64,000 bases of DNA, from the NCBI RefSeq assembly GCF_032854445.1, contig NC_088302.1, positions 16,365,338 through 16,429,337 on the forward strand, given 5' to 3'. Shown piece by piece: positions 54,283-64,000 of this stretch (position 1 is the first letter of the stretch; every line of letters begins with the position of its first letter). Position numbers and translations under genes: made by a program. The notes under the pieces are model-generated. The model was given only the letters and a program-made list of their open reading frames with translations. It was not told where the DNA came from and did not search any database. This stretch comes from Liolophura sinensis (Eukaryota; Mollusca; Polyplacophora; Chitonida; Chitonidae).

Positions 54283-54740
54283 TTATACACGAGACAAGCA
54301 ATCTGCAATAACATTATCTTTTCTCTTAACATGTTTGATTTCAAGACTGTATTCTTGCAACAATAAACTCCACCGTAACATCCTCTGATTCTTTCCCTTA
54401 ACTTTCTGTAGAAACACAAGTGGATTGTGATCAGTGTATACAATCACAGGTTGTCTCGAAGCTGTTACATAAACTTCAAAATGTTGCAGAGCTAAAATAA
54501 CAGACAAACGTTCTTTTTCATACGGTTGAATAACTTTTCTGAAACTTGTTAAGCATACGGGAAAGGAAACAAACTGGATGATCAACACCAAGATTGTCTT
54601 CCTGAAGCAAAACAGCACCTACAGCAACATCATGAAAAATGACATCAGTTCCGGATAGTACATCCGGAAACAAGTTCAGACAGTTGCTGTTGCTGAATGG
54701 GTTCCAGATGTTGCAGTTTAGAATCAAGTTGCTTTAAATA
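54283..54740 (-). pseudogene. Truncated pol: RT N-terminal stub fused to RNase H
   Basis: The minus strand first encodes the linker that normally leads into Ty3/gypsy RT (KLQHLEPIQQQQLSEL, then PDVLSGTDVIFHDV). It then passes without a break into the start of RNase H (VGAVLLQED), continuing with EKERLSVILALQHFEVY, VYTDHNPLVFL and the usual end RKDNVIADCLSRV before a stop at 54283. The entire RT palm and fingers (about 200 residues, including the YxDD region) are missing. There are two frame changes, near 54685 and near 54530. RNase H normally removes the RNA strand during reverse transcription; this one cannot be made as a working enzyme here. Confidence 0.88.
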
Positions 54741-55377
54741 TAAGCGTCAAGTCCGACATTCCTATATCATTCGTAGCCCGTAAAGGGCGTTCCAAGTCGA
54801 TAATCGCAAGATCCATTTCCAAAACAACGTTTAACACTAACTCCCAAAGATAAAGGCATGTAAGAAATTATACAAATAAGAAATAAAGCTGGTAACACAC
54901 AAGTGAGAAGCGGTCATCAGTTTTCAATGATGCCGGGCAGACAATGAATATTCCAGGCATGAATTCCACATCAAAGTTCAAATTCGTAGTCCGTGAATGA
55001 GTTCCATGTCAAATAACAATTAAACAAGTGTCTCAGTCGCGCTTTAATTGCAACTGTTCATAAAGGCATCATGCTGATGTAATTAGCATGGCTACCTTTA
55101 CGGCCTCTAGCCCCAGGTTAAGCTGTATTAGATACAGTTTGAAAATGACGAGCGTTACAGACCCTGGCCGATCAGATTGTGATTCAAAAGTAAAGGAGAA
55201 TTACGTCTTTCCCGTTAATATGTAAAAATCTCATGCTACAAGAGGCGCCATCTATGATGTTACACATGACATACAAGATAGACGGTTACACTGGGCAACC
55301 AGGGCCATCTATGTTGTTAAATACCATGTACGTGATAGATATGTACATAGGGATAACAGAGCCCTCTATGTTGTTGA

Positions 55378-55965
55378 TCACAATGCAGATCGCCAGAGAT
55401 TCTGAACGCTCTGTCCATACCTGCCAACGAGAGTGTTATACGCATTGTAAGATTTGAGAAACTTAGAATGAAGGCGTTTGATGGAGTATCCTTGACAAAC
55501 TAGTTTTTGAACTAGCAACTTGTGACGCAGATTAAAGTCATCACAATTAACGCAAGATCTGACAAATGCTACAAGGCGAGATATGTATACGCCATATGCA
55601 GGACCCTTTGGTATATTGCTATCTAAATAAGGATAATTTACAATATAAAAATTGAAATCATCCCTTTTGTTGTAAAGGCGGCGTGAAATGAGACCTTGTT
55701 CGTCTTTGAACAGATATAATTCCAAATAAGATGTACCATCAGGACTATCTGTTGTCTCCTTTAAATCCAATGAAGGCGGATAGATTTCCTTCACCGCTTC
55801 AGCAATATGGGGATTATTTAACGCCAGTAGATCATCAATATACCGCTTGGTAAATGAAAATGATCGAGCTTTAAAGATATTACTTTTAAGTAATTTCTGC
55901 ATATAGTCGTATTCATATGAAAACAGGTATAGGTCTGCCAAAAGAGGCGCACAATTGGTACCCAT
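55378..55965 (-). pseudogene. Penelope-like RT, C-terminal part (palm with YIDD, thumb)
   Basis: Begins at the conserved MGTNCAPLLADLYLFSYEYD (RT motif 4 region), followed by FSFTKRYIDDLLALNN with the catalytic Asp pair, SYLELYLF, and the thumb-like YNKRDDFNFYIVNYPYLDSN and GVYISRLVAFVRSC. The frame is open for 195 codons, but the join to the upstream part is shifted by one base near 55978. The protein ends soon after LVGRYGQSVQNL with no endonuclease. In intact elements this enzyme copies the element's RNA at the target or at chromosome ends. Confidence 0.8.
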
Positions 55966-55973
55966 TGGGATAC

Positions 55974-56850
55974 CTATGCACTGTTGTTAAATGGTATCTC
56001 CGAATTTACATAAATGTTATTAATGAGAAATTCAAGTAATTCAATAAATAATGTAATATCCCATGAGTGGTAACCTTTATAAAAAGTAAAACTAAGGAAT
56101 GCCTTATTGCTTCTGACGTTAATGTAACGGTGACCTGTTTTAGTAAATACCGAGACAATTAACGACGATATTCTTTCAATAAGATCTTTGTGAGGAATCG
56201 TAGTATAGAGAGTAGAGAAATCCCATGTGGATACGTCTTTGCACGGTATATGCATGTGAGCATCGAGTTCTTCTGTAAGACGTTTGGAGTTGTTAAGAAT
56301 CCACATGCAGTTGACACCTGGATTTTTGGTTATGGCACAACAATACTTATTCCAAAATGACTTTACTTCTTGTATCGCTCTCGTAAGTAGGGTTGACAAG
56401 AGTTTGGTGGTACAGCTTCTTGAACCTGCAATAAATCGAGCCTTGTATGGGGATTTATGCATTTTAGGAATCCATTAAAGTTGTGGTATTTCTGTGTGAC
56501 GGGTAGGTATATTTATGCGCCTTTCTTTAAGAAAGTTTTTTGTGTTTGTTAAATAGTTCCTCCAGAGTACATGTAGTAGCAGAATACGTGGATGTCGTTG
56601 TAGATGCACATAGCTCTTGAACAAGAATTTGATAATAATAATTCTTGCAAATAAAGATGACATTATTAGGAGCCTTGTCTGCTACAATGATGACAAATAT
56701 ACTATGAAGGTCAGCGAGTGTTTCTTGCACAGTGGGATCCTTCAGAACTTGTTTAACTTTAGGTAGAGTACCAATGTCTAGACGGTGTATAGTTAAACTA
56801 ACTTTCTTTTTGACAATCTCGAGCCAATCGTTAAGTACCGAAGAATCCAC
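55974..56850 (-). pseudogene. Penelope-like RT, N-terminal part (two broken frames)
   Basis: The first piece (56850-56527) has the early RT motif FVIIVADKAPNNVIFICKNY. After a frameshift near 56550 the frame continues with INIPTRHTEIPQL, meets an in-frame TAA at 56475-56477, then goes on with MHKSPYKARFIAGSRSCTTK and the catalytic-region motif DFSTLYTTIPHKDL. The last residues before 55974 are misframed. Family assignment rests on the LYT-IPH and YIDD motifs and their spacing. Confidence 0.78.
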
Positions 56851-56933
56851 TTTCTCCCGTTTTGACCATTTTTTAATATACTCCTCAAGTGCCGAAATGA
56901 TATTTTTTTGTTTGATCGAATATTGACATTACT

Positions 56934-58583
56934 CTATTCTGAATTCTGAAGCTTTAAAGAATTGAGCTTAGAGTCAACCAACTGTTCGCCAATATCATCT
57001 GTATTACAGCAACTCTGGTCAATGTCAGCAGCAACAACATTAACAGAATGTACAGCAGTGTTGTCAATTTCATTTCTGTTTACATAGGATTTTAACATGT
57101 TAATGTGACATAACTGACTTGATTTGCGTCGATCAGGTGTTTTAACAACATAGTTAAGCTCACTCAGCTTTTTATCAACAACGTATGGACCAAAATATCT
57201 GACATCAAAGCATTTACCAAGTACAGGTAACAATACTAAAACTTTCTGATCAGGTTGAAATGACCGAACAACAGATTTCTCATCATATGTACGTTTCATA
57301 TTCTTCTGAGTACATTCAAGATTGACTTTAGCCAATTCACATGCTCTGACAAGCTTAGCACGAAAATCAGATACATAATCATAAAGATTTACATTACTTG
57401 TGTCATCATTGAGAAACTGTTCCTTGTAAATTAACAATGGTCCTCTAACAGTATGTCCAAATACTAAATCAAATGGACTGAAACCCAATGATTCTTGTAC
57501 TGACTCTAGAACAGAAAACATAAGAAATGGAATAACTTCATCCCAGTCTTTCTCTGTGTCATAACAATAAGTCTTAATCATGTTCTTTAATGTTTGGTGA
57601 AATCTTTCAATTGCATCTTGACTTTCTGGGTGGTAGGCAGAAGACTTGTATTGTTTAATGCCTAACTGGCACATAACTTGCTGAAAAATACCAGACATAA
57701 AGTTTGAACCTTGACTAGACTGTATGGATTTGGGTAAATCAAACAGAGTAAAAAACTTTGCTAAAGCTTTGACAACAGACTTGGTGTTTATATTCCTTAA
57801 AGGAACAGCCTCGGGAAATCTGGTTGCTATACACATAACAGTTAACACATACTGATTCCCAGACTTCGTCTTAGGTAGAGGGCCTACACAATCAATCAAT
57901 ATTCTGCTGAATGGCTGTTGAAAAGCTGGTACAGGCTCTAATGGTGCCTTAGGAAAAGTCTGATTAGGCTTACCCACTCCCTGGCATGTATAACATGATT
58001 TACAAAACTGGGTTACATCTCCCTTTAATCCTGGCCAAAAGAAGTGGTTTAGTATCCTGTAGTAGGTCTTGTTAACACACAAGTGACCAGCTGATGGCAT
58101 TTCATGTGCCATACGTAAAATTTCAGTTCGGTATGCCTTAGGTACAACAATCTGATGTTTAACAGCCCAGTCATCATCAACAGATACATCAGGTGGTCTC
58201 CATTTACGCATAAGTATATCAGACTTGACATAATAACACACAGTTCCAGACGAAATAACACAATCATCGAGAGCTCTGTCAAACAAACATGAAATTTCCG
58301 GGTCTTTATGCTGTTCAGTTACAAGCTGATGTTTAGAAACATGTGATATGTCACTAGGTGTACAATGGTCTGATTCATCATTATCAATACAGTCTCCTTG
58401 AGTAAACATTTGTGTAAGAAATGTATCTTGTAAGTCCGTTACTGTGTTTTTGCCGTCATCAGAAAGTTTGTTTGACATAGACCTCGTTACAGCACAAGAG
58501 GGATACAAATCTGGAATTTCTTTCTCAACAGGATCAACAGTTTGATTTAAACAAGGTTTAACAGTTACAGTAGGATTAACCAT
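56934..58583 (-). CDS. Integrase of the Gmr1-like element (inactive)
   Basis: An open frame of 549 residues. An N-terminal extension contains CAVTRSMSNKL. The zinc-binding HHCC module follows (HEMPSAGH ... FCKSCYTC). The core catalytic domain has Asp231 in LIDCVGPLPK and Glu326 in YHPESQDAIERFHQTLK, but where the second Asp belongs there is Ser290 (SIQSSQGSNF; codon AGT, complement of 57714-57716). The spacing Ser290-35 residues-Glu326 fits DD35E. A GPY/F-type module (VRYFGPYVVDKKL) follows. The true start is uncertain, because the frame enters from the protease by a frameshift near 58620. The frame ends 10 bp before the nested insert. The enzyme would insert element DNA into the genome; loss of Asp290 should abolish that. 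Confidence 0.92.
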   Translation of the reverse strand: MVNPTVTVKPCLNQTVDPVEKEIPDLYPSCAVTRSMSNKLSDDGKNTVTDLQDTFLTQMFTQGDCIDNDESDHCTPSDISHVSKHQLVTEQHKDPEISCLFDRALDDCVISSGTVCYYVKSDILMRKWRPPDVSVDDDWAVKHQIVVPKAYRTEILRMAHEMPSAGHLCVNKTYYRILNHFFWPGLKGDVTQFCKSCYTCQGVGKPNQTFPKAPLEPVPAFQQPFSRILIDCVGPLPKTKSGNQYVLTVMCIATRFPEAVPLRNINTKSVVKALAKFFTLFDLPKSIQSSQGSNFMSGIFQQVMCQLGIKQYKSSAYHPESQDAIERFHQTLKNMIKTYCYDTEKDWDEVIPFLMFSVLESVQESLGFSPFDLVFGHTVRGPLLIYKEQFLNDDTSNVNLYDYVSDFRAKLVRACELAKVNLECTQKNMKRTYDEKSVVRSFQPDQKVLVLLPVLGKCFDVRYFGPYVVDKKLSELNYVVKTPDRRKSSQLCHINMLKSYVNRNEIDNTAVHSVNVVAADIDQSCCNTDDIGEQLVDSKLNSLKLQNSE

Positions 58584-59119
58584 AACTTTGTCACCAGCAA
58601 GATCATTACCAAGTAGTAGATGAATTCCTTTAAAGGCAAAGTAGACCTAATGCCGACAGTAACAGGACCCGAAATAATATCTGATGACAAGTAAGCTTTG
58701 TGAAGAGGCACAGATTCAGATTCAGCAGAGCTTACACCTCTAATTAATACATTTGATCCAGAATATGACTCATCAGAAAATGGCAAAACATCTTGTAACA
58801 ATAAAGACTGAGAAGCTCCAGTATCTCTTAATACCCGGATCTTTGTATCACAAGACATGTCACTTTTAAGCGAGACTTTACCGTCACAAATAAATGGCTC
58901 AAAAACCTTCATAACATTATCCTGTGAATTCAGTGTACAATCCACTGGTGGAGCCTTAACATAATCAAATGCATCAACATTGTTCACTATATCAGACTTT
59001 TTAGCAGTAACACACAAACCAGTAGGCTTGGATCGACCCTCCTGTTCTTGCCTTCTCGTTAAAGCATAACAATTTGACATGACATGGCCTGGCTTCCTAC
59101 AATAATTACATGTAACCAC
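58565..59119 (-). pseudogene. CCHC zinc knuckle plus retroviral-type aspartic protease
   Basis: The frame begins with the knuckle CNYCRKPGHVMSNC (C-x2-C-x4-H-x4-C), which belongs to the C-terminus of Gag. It then runs to the protease active site LRDTGASQSLL (catalytic Asp in DTGAS), a flap-like region (NVLIRGVSS) and GPVTVGIRSTLP. The normal C-terminal LLLGNDLAG-type motif is out of frame: the correct residues continue in the frame used by the integrase, so an indel lies near 58620. The upstream join to Gag is also shifted (stop at 59167-59169). The role is cleavage of Gag-Pol. Confidence 0.85.
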
Positions 59120-59166
59120 GTTCGCTGAGTAGTGTTCGAATTAACAGGGCTTCTTTGCTCACCTGA

Positions 59167-60268
59167 TTAGACAAAATTTTGAGTCTGTTTCGATGGGCCT
59201 GAATTTGAGTTAAATGAACTGCTGGAAAAGGGTTGAGGCTTTCTGAATGTAGACGGCTTTTTCTGAAATGAGACCTTATGTGTTACCGTGTAAGTATCGG
59301 CCATAGTGGCTGCTGCTTCTAATGTATCAGCCTCTTTATCCTCGGTGAAAGTTCTGACATCATCATTAATACACATTTTAAAGTCTTCAATCAGAATGAT
59401 TTGTTTTAACTTTTCATAATCTTTATCTACACTTCTAGCATAACACCACCGCTCAAACAATTGTTCCTTCTGCCTAGCAAATTCAATATAATTCTAATCT
59501 CTTTCCTCAAAATTTCTAAATTTCTGCCGATAGGCCTCTGGCACAAGCTCATATCGTTTTAAGATAACATCTTTCACAAAATCATAATCTGCAGCCTGTT
59601 ATGTTGATAACTCTGTGTATATATCCATAGCTTTGCCAGTTAACACACTCTGTAAAAGGGTAGTCTAAAACTTTTAGACCACTCTAAATTTTGAGCAATC
59701 TTCTCAAACTGTAGAAAATATTTATCTACATCAGTCTCACGAAATTGTGGCACCAATCTTATGTTTCTGGCGACATCAAATTTTGGAGGCATATCAGAAA
59801 AACTTAAGCCAGACCTATCTCCTTCTAGTTTCCTCGATTCAATTTCGCTCTGAAGTCTCAATTTCTCCAATTCGAACACTCTTTCATTTTCCCTTTCTCT
59901 AAACAACCTTTCTTTTTCATTTTCCTTAAACAATCTTTCTTTTTCATTTTCCTTTTCTTTAAACAATCTTTTATCTTCCTTTTCTTTAAACAATCTTTTA
60001 TTTTCCTTTTCCTTCAGTTCTAACTCCTTCAGTCTTATTACAGTGGAATCATCGCCCTCAGGTCTGTACGCATCAAATGCACTTTCATCAAACTCCTGTA
60101 ATTCTACCAAACATTTAGCAATCCTAAACTGCATATCTTTCTTGCGTAAGGATCTTTTGATATTAAGATTTAGGTACTTGCTTTAAGCATACAAATCATT
60201 CTTATTTAACACATCAAAATGTCCTGATCTGGCGCTTCCATAAACTCGTCGGGCTTAAAATCCGACAT
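59167..60268 (-). pseudogene. Gag with SCAN-like capsid domain, broken
   Basis: The probable start is ATG 60268 (MSDFKPDEFMEAPDQD). A frameshift follows near 60225 and a TAA at 60183-60185. The open part 60134-59640 has a strongly charged coiled coil built on repeats of KEKENKRLFKEKE-like units (residues about 30-90), then RLVPQFRETDVDKYFLQFEK at the start of the capsid/SCAN-like region. A frameshift near 59670 and stops at 59599-59601 and 59494-59496 break the SCAN-like segment (ELVPEAYRQKF). It resumes in 59460-59167 (FERWCYARSVDKDYEKLKQI ... DADTLE-type helix). Vertebrate SCAN domains are known to derive from gag of Gmr1-like elements, which supports the classification. Confidence 0.85.
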
Positions 60269-60365
60269 GATGAATAAAATCTGCTGGCAAAATTTACTAC
60301 AATGCCAAAGACTAGAAAAATGACACAACTTACACAAAATCCTTTCAGTTCCAATTCAAATTCAC

Positions 60366-60383
60366 TTCCCGGACAAGCCCCCA
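60366..60383 (-). other. Primer binding site, tRNA-Pro type
   Basis: The minus strand reads TGGGGGCTTGTCCGGGAA three bases inside the 5' LTR end. It matches the tRNA-Pro primer site (TGGGGGCTCGTCCGGGAT) at 16 of 18 positions, the same primer used by murine leukaemia-type retroviruses. Confidence 0.88.
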
Positions 60384-60386
60384 ATT

Positions 60387-61100
60387 TGTTACGACCCAAA
60401 CTGTCTGTATTATAAAGAGAATTGGCTTGTTGGACAATACACGGCAGTTTAGCCGCACAAAGAAGTAACCAATACCAGCAGATTTTATTTTACAACATTT
60501 TATTAGGTTTAACAAGAACAGATAACAAGATTTTTACAAATACTAAATTACTTAAGTTTAACAAGAAAGGATAGCAGTATCTATACAAATACTAAAGTAC
60601 TTACATGTACAACGGTGTCAAGTCCAAACGGACGCATATACTGCACAATGCTTAAAAATTGCACAGAAGCAATATTCATAAGAGGGAAAATCCACAGTAT
60701 AAATGAGTGTATGACGAAATATACACAAAATTCCACAGACAGGGTCCGTGTACTAATAAGCACTGTGTACACAAGAGCACAAATTAAATATACAAGTTCA
60801 GACTGAACAAGTGCTCGGTGGAGATAGGATATAACAAAGCCAGAGGCTATAAAGACACCAAAATTCAGCACAAAAGGCCTACTAAAGTAACACACAGCGA
60901 AAGCATCCAAAACTCTCAATGATTCTCCTTTCTCCTCCTTTGACCGGCTTTCATAGGTCTTATATAGACTGGTGGAATTTTCTAGGATAAGAAAAAAAAA
61001 CACTTGTTGTAAACAAACAGGTCCCGAACTGAAGGTATTCTGGAACATTCTAAGGCAGAGGCAGACAGCAGGCTCTGAACTCAGCATATGTAAACAGTGG
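60387..61100 (-). repeat. 5' LTR (U3 start missing)
   Basis: The inner end TGTTACGACCC at 60387 abuts the primer site. TATA box TATATAAG is the complement of 60959-60966; AATAAA is the complement of 60484-60489. The first ~45 bp of U3 seen in the 3' LTR are absent. The long frame across both LTRs (about 180 codons) is not taken as a gene, because most of it lies upstream of or across the TATA box. Confidence 0.9.
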
Positions 61101-61145
61101 TGCATGAATGTATACACCGTTTGCACACAGTACCCTACTCTTGAG

Positions 61146-61190
61146 TGTACGTGGGAAGGTCCCCTAACAACTGCGGATGGTCGTGGGCTA
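61146..61190 (+). mobile_element. SINE family A, internal fragment
   Basis: gtacgtgggaaggtccccta, caactgcggatggtcgtggg matches the middle of the family, beside the truncated LTR end. Confidence 0.75.
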
Positions 61191-64000
61191 CGACCACTTT
61201 TAAGCTACCATCAAACTCTCAAGATGATCAAACAATATCGCTTATCCTTCTTATTTGGGATGCTTCATTTTAGTTTGTATTTTCATGTTGTTTTTCGTCT
61301 TATTTCGGCCACACTGTGTAGCCATAACACGTTATTATCAATCATGATAAAAAAAAAATGAAAAAATTATAGGTCTGCAAACATGCCTCACCGAAGTCAC
61401 CAGACATCACACCTTAACCAGTTACATTACGCTTGCGCTTAACAAACCAGTACTTGAACTATGCCCCTGTGCCGACCATCAAGGTAAGAAGTACTGCGGT
61501 TGCCATTTATAAAGTGTTAGAGGCATTTGAGAATACCGCCCCAACTGGTCGTTGTCTGAATTTCAGCTATAAACTTTGTATCTCACAGACACGGCTTTCA
61601 ATACTTTTAAATGATTACTCGTATTGCCGGTTTATGCTTTGTTCTAAGCTGATTTAGTCTCCTGCCTCACATAATCTGGAATACCACAGACACAAATAAG
61701 ATGTGATCACTACAAGCAAAGACTCGTGAATAATTTACGCCATCTGGTTCAAAGATAGACAGCAAATTGTATCAATTGAACAGATGGTAAATTTCCAGAT
61801 TACAATTGCACTAACATGGCAAGGACTTTAAAACATTACCTCAACAAGCATTCCTGAAATGTAAAATATCTTAGAAATATTAGCACCATACTGAGCAAAA
61901 TTTGGACCAAACTATCTGTGCATATATTGTTTCATTAAAGAAGCAGTTTTTGTTGCTAATATTTAAGGGTTTTCTTCACAATGGCTCCAAATCTTGACAT
62001 GATTCAGTTTCGTTGGAACAGAAGGAAATAATACGTTGGGAAAATACTCAAAATAAGCTGATGTTACAGTAGGTAACTAATAGAAGACTGAAGAGCATTG
62101 GAAGCAAGATGTAATATTCCGACTTCAATGGAAAGTCGTGTTTTTATATATACCGGAAAGTGCTTGGGTGATGTAAATCGCGTTGTAGCAAAATACATGT
62201 GCAGCGAACGTCAGTCGAGTTAAGGGGGATATGCATCAGACATGATTGGGTTTATATTATGAATTATTATTATTTATATCTCATGAAGCTGCGATAGATC
62301 TACGATTGTCCCACGATCTAAAAGGTATAGCATGAGAAATCATCGCCATAACCGGACAACATCGTCTTCTAATTGTTTCCTTGGTTACAAGAAATAAACA
62401 TCTTTGCACAAAACTTTTTCCTGGAAACATATGATTTATTTTGAAAAATATGACTAAAGAAACACCAGACTTCGCAAAGAATCTATTTGGTTCTCCGTTG
62501 TGAATTTATTTTTTGTAAACTTATTTTGGAGCAATATTGAAATGATATTCTTCGGTCTACGTTCTCTGAACATATTTTGCGTCGTCCTGATGAACGCCAT
62601 ATTTCATTCATGCATCTAATACATCACATGATCAAAAAACACGCAATGGTATTCGCCAATGCCTACTATGTACATGATTACGTACGAGAAAAACAGCCGA
62701 TATCCCCGGCATTAAATAAACACGGAATTTCAATTATATATTATATACACGGCAATAAACAAGGTGAGTTGTTACACTATGCCTGAAGCCAGAATTAATT
62801 ACATCATTTACATTAGTGGACAACAACAGCATAGAGTGTAAATCAAGAGAAGCGATTATATTATTATATAGCTAGCTTAAAGGATAGGTGGCATCACTGT
62901 TCTGGAGGTTGTTAAATACGATCAAAAAGCCAACCTTAGGACTTTATTCACTGTGTACAATGTTAAAAAAAATCACGAAAACCCTATTTGGAACCTGCAA
63001 GAAAGAGTTCCGTAATGCATATATAGTGTAATTAGGTGATCTGTTCATTTAAATACAATACTTCAACCGTTGTTTCCCTTCCAAGTACAGATTTAAGTAA
63101 AATCTCTACTCATTTTGAATTATGAAACCAAGACTTTCAACTCCAGCAGGGTGTTGGTTTCGTGGATGAATCGTTTACGGCCTCGCCTTTTCCCCAAGGA
63201 GTTCTGATGTAAGGTCTGGTTTTCCTTCTGTTTTTTTTATTTCGAGGTACTCTGGTTTAGTAGCCTATACTGGTGACCCAAAGGTTGAATGATGTGGTCT
63301 GTACCCAACTGGCCAGAAAGCCTGCGATAACAACAGGATAATGCCCAGACTTGCACATGTATCACTGTATTCATTCGTGGATAGCCTTATCCGGAAGTGT
63401 GTTTACACCACGGGAGGCATCTTGTCTTCGATGAACATATCGTGTCCCTTATCGCGGCCAAAAAATCCAGCATTTTGTGTTTCTTTCAAAAGTCTAACGT
63501 CAACAGCCACGATATAAAAAAAGCTTACTCTGATCGCATCGTGTGTATGTCATGATGTGGTATGCATCAGTATACACAGGTCCGTATATGGTTCTTGCGA
63601 TAACGACGATGCTACGATACGCTATCGTGGTTCGCGATAACTTATCGTAGCTCTAGTGCATGGTCCCTTTTAAAGTTATTTGTTGTTTTGTATCCATAGC
63701 ATAGTCAGCAGCAATATAGCGAAATTACAAAAGGCAACTGTTTCAACATGCCTTCTAATCATACTGGAGTTATATATGTACGCAATCAAGCAAAATTCTC
63801 CGTTTGGAATATCCGAGATTGGGGCGTTTAGCCTAAAACGCTTGGCTCCAGACAAGAACGGTACAAATCATACCCCAGGAAGATTGTCTATTTCCTGTTA
63901 AATGTTACCTGATATTATCGACGTCGGAATTTGTTCCAGAGGAAGTGCTAGACGGTACGTAGGCCTGGATCTGGCCAGAATATTAATGCTTACACCACAG
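61191..64000. other. Non-coding stretch to the window end
   Basis: No exon, RNA or known element is recognised. Near 63580-63655 short repeated gataac/tatcg words make weak hairpins. Frames of 60-74 codons lack support. Confidence 0.4.

Larger units (their letters stand above)
54761..56924 (-). mobile_element. Nested Penelope-like retroelement
   Basis: An insert of 2164 bp lies between two GACATT hexamers (54755-54760 and 56925-56930), immediately beyond the integrase stop. The RT pieces have the Penelope-type signature STLYTTIPH and the catalytic RYIDDLL. No GIY-YIG endonuclease domain is seen after the RT, so it is either an endonuclease-lacking type or 3'-truncated. The non-coding part 54761-55375 holds nothing recognisable. 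Three lesions break the frame. Confidence 0.75.
53475..61100 (-). mobile_element. Decayed Gmr1-like Ty3/gypsy LTR retrotransposon (whole element)
   Basis: Minus-strand order: 5' LTR, tRNA-Pro-type primer site, Gag with SCAN-like capsid segment, CCHC knuckle, protease, integrase, [nested Penelope-like insert], RT stub joined to RNase H, 3' LTR. Integrase before RT/RH is the hallmark of Gmr1-like elements; most Ty3/gypsy elements have the reverse. The element is dead: at least three frameshifts and three stops lie in gag-pro, an integrase active-site residue is changed, and the RT palm is deleted. Both outermost LTR ends are missing, so no target duplication can be read. Confidence 0.9.

Noticed and set aside
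63570-63660. Hairpin-like gataac/tatcg cluster as a transposon end
   Set aside because: Arms are short and irregular, with no partner terminus or target duplication seen.

Overview
This window is animal nuclear DNA, most likely from a mollusc and probably a bivalve. It is AT-rich and intron-rich, with no operons. It is dense in minisatellites and carries at least nine copies of a tRNA-headed SINE whose tail ("gagtacggcgtaaaacacc" plus an AATAAATAAA run) I associate with bivalve and other molluscan genomes. A second SINE family with a "gtttaacgtcg"-type end also fits molluscs. The taxon is inferred from repeat families, not from a named gene.

Two things have real gene content. (1) A six-exon gene lies on the minus strand from 22253 (ATG) down to 6497 (TGA). 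All five introns are phase 1, and together the exons give a 376-residue protein with a long soluble N-terminus and four membrane segments. I do not recognise the family. Its first intron (about 12 kb) is packed with tandem arrays. (2) A decayed LTR retrotransposon occupies 53475-61100 on the minus strand. It has a SCAN-like Gag, a DTGAS protease, and an integrase placed before the reverse transcriptase/RNase H region. That order marks the Gmr1-like branch of Ty3/gypsy. Its RT palm is deleted, its integrase has lost the second catalytic Asp, and a Penelope-like RT element (54761-56924) is inserted inside it between 6-bp GACATT repeats.

Layout: 1-460, hairpin and a possible cyclin exon; 462-935, array of donor-like units; 1-6.4 kb otherwise repeats and a small foldback element; 6.5-22.3 kb, the four-TM gene; 23.7-37.7 kb, SINEs, a 64-bp/664-bp higher-order satellite, a 35-bp array and a 52-bp array; 38.3-52.5 kb, a large two-copy tandem duplication (about 7.9 and 6.3 kb) carrying a pair of leucine-rich exon-like ORFs; 52.7-53.45 kb, dispersed repeats; 53.5-61.1 kb, the nested retroelements; 61.2-64 kb, nothing recognisable.

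An apparently undescribed, anonymous dispersed repeat (here 'family C', about 250-300 bp, at least ten copies on both strands) runs through the whole window. I found no CRISPR array, operon, rRNA or functional tRNA.
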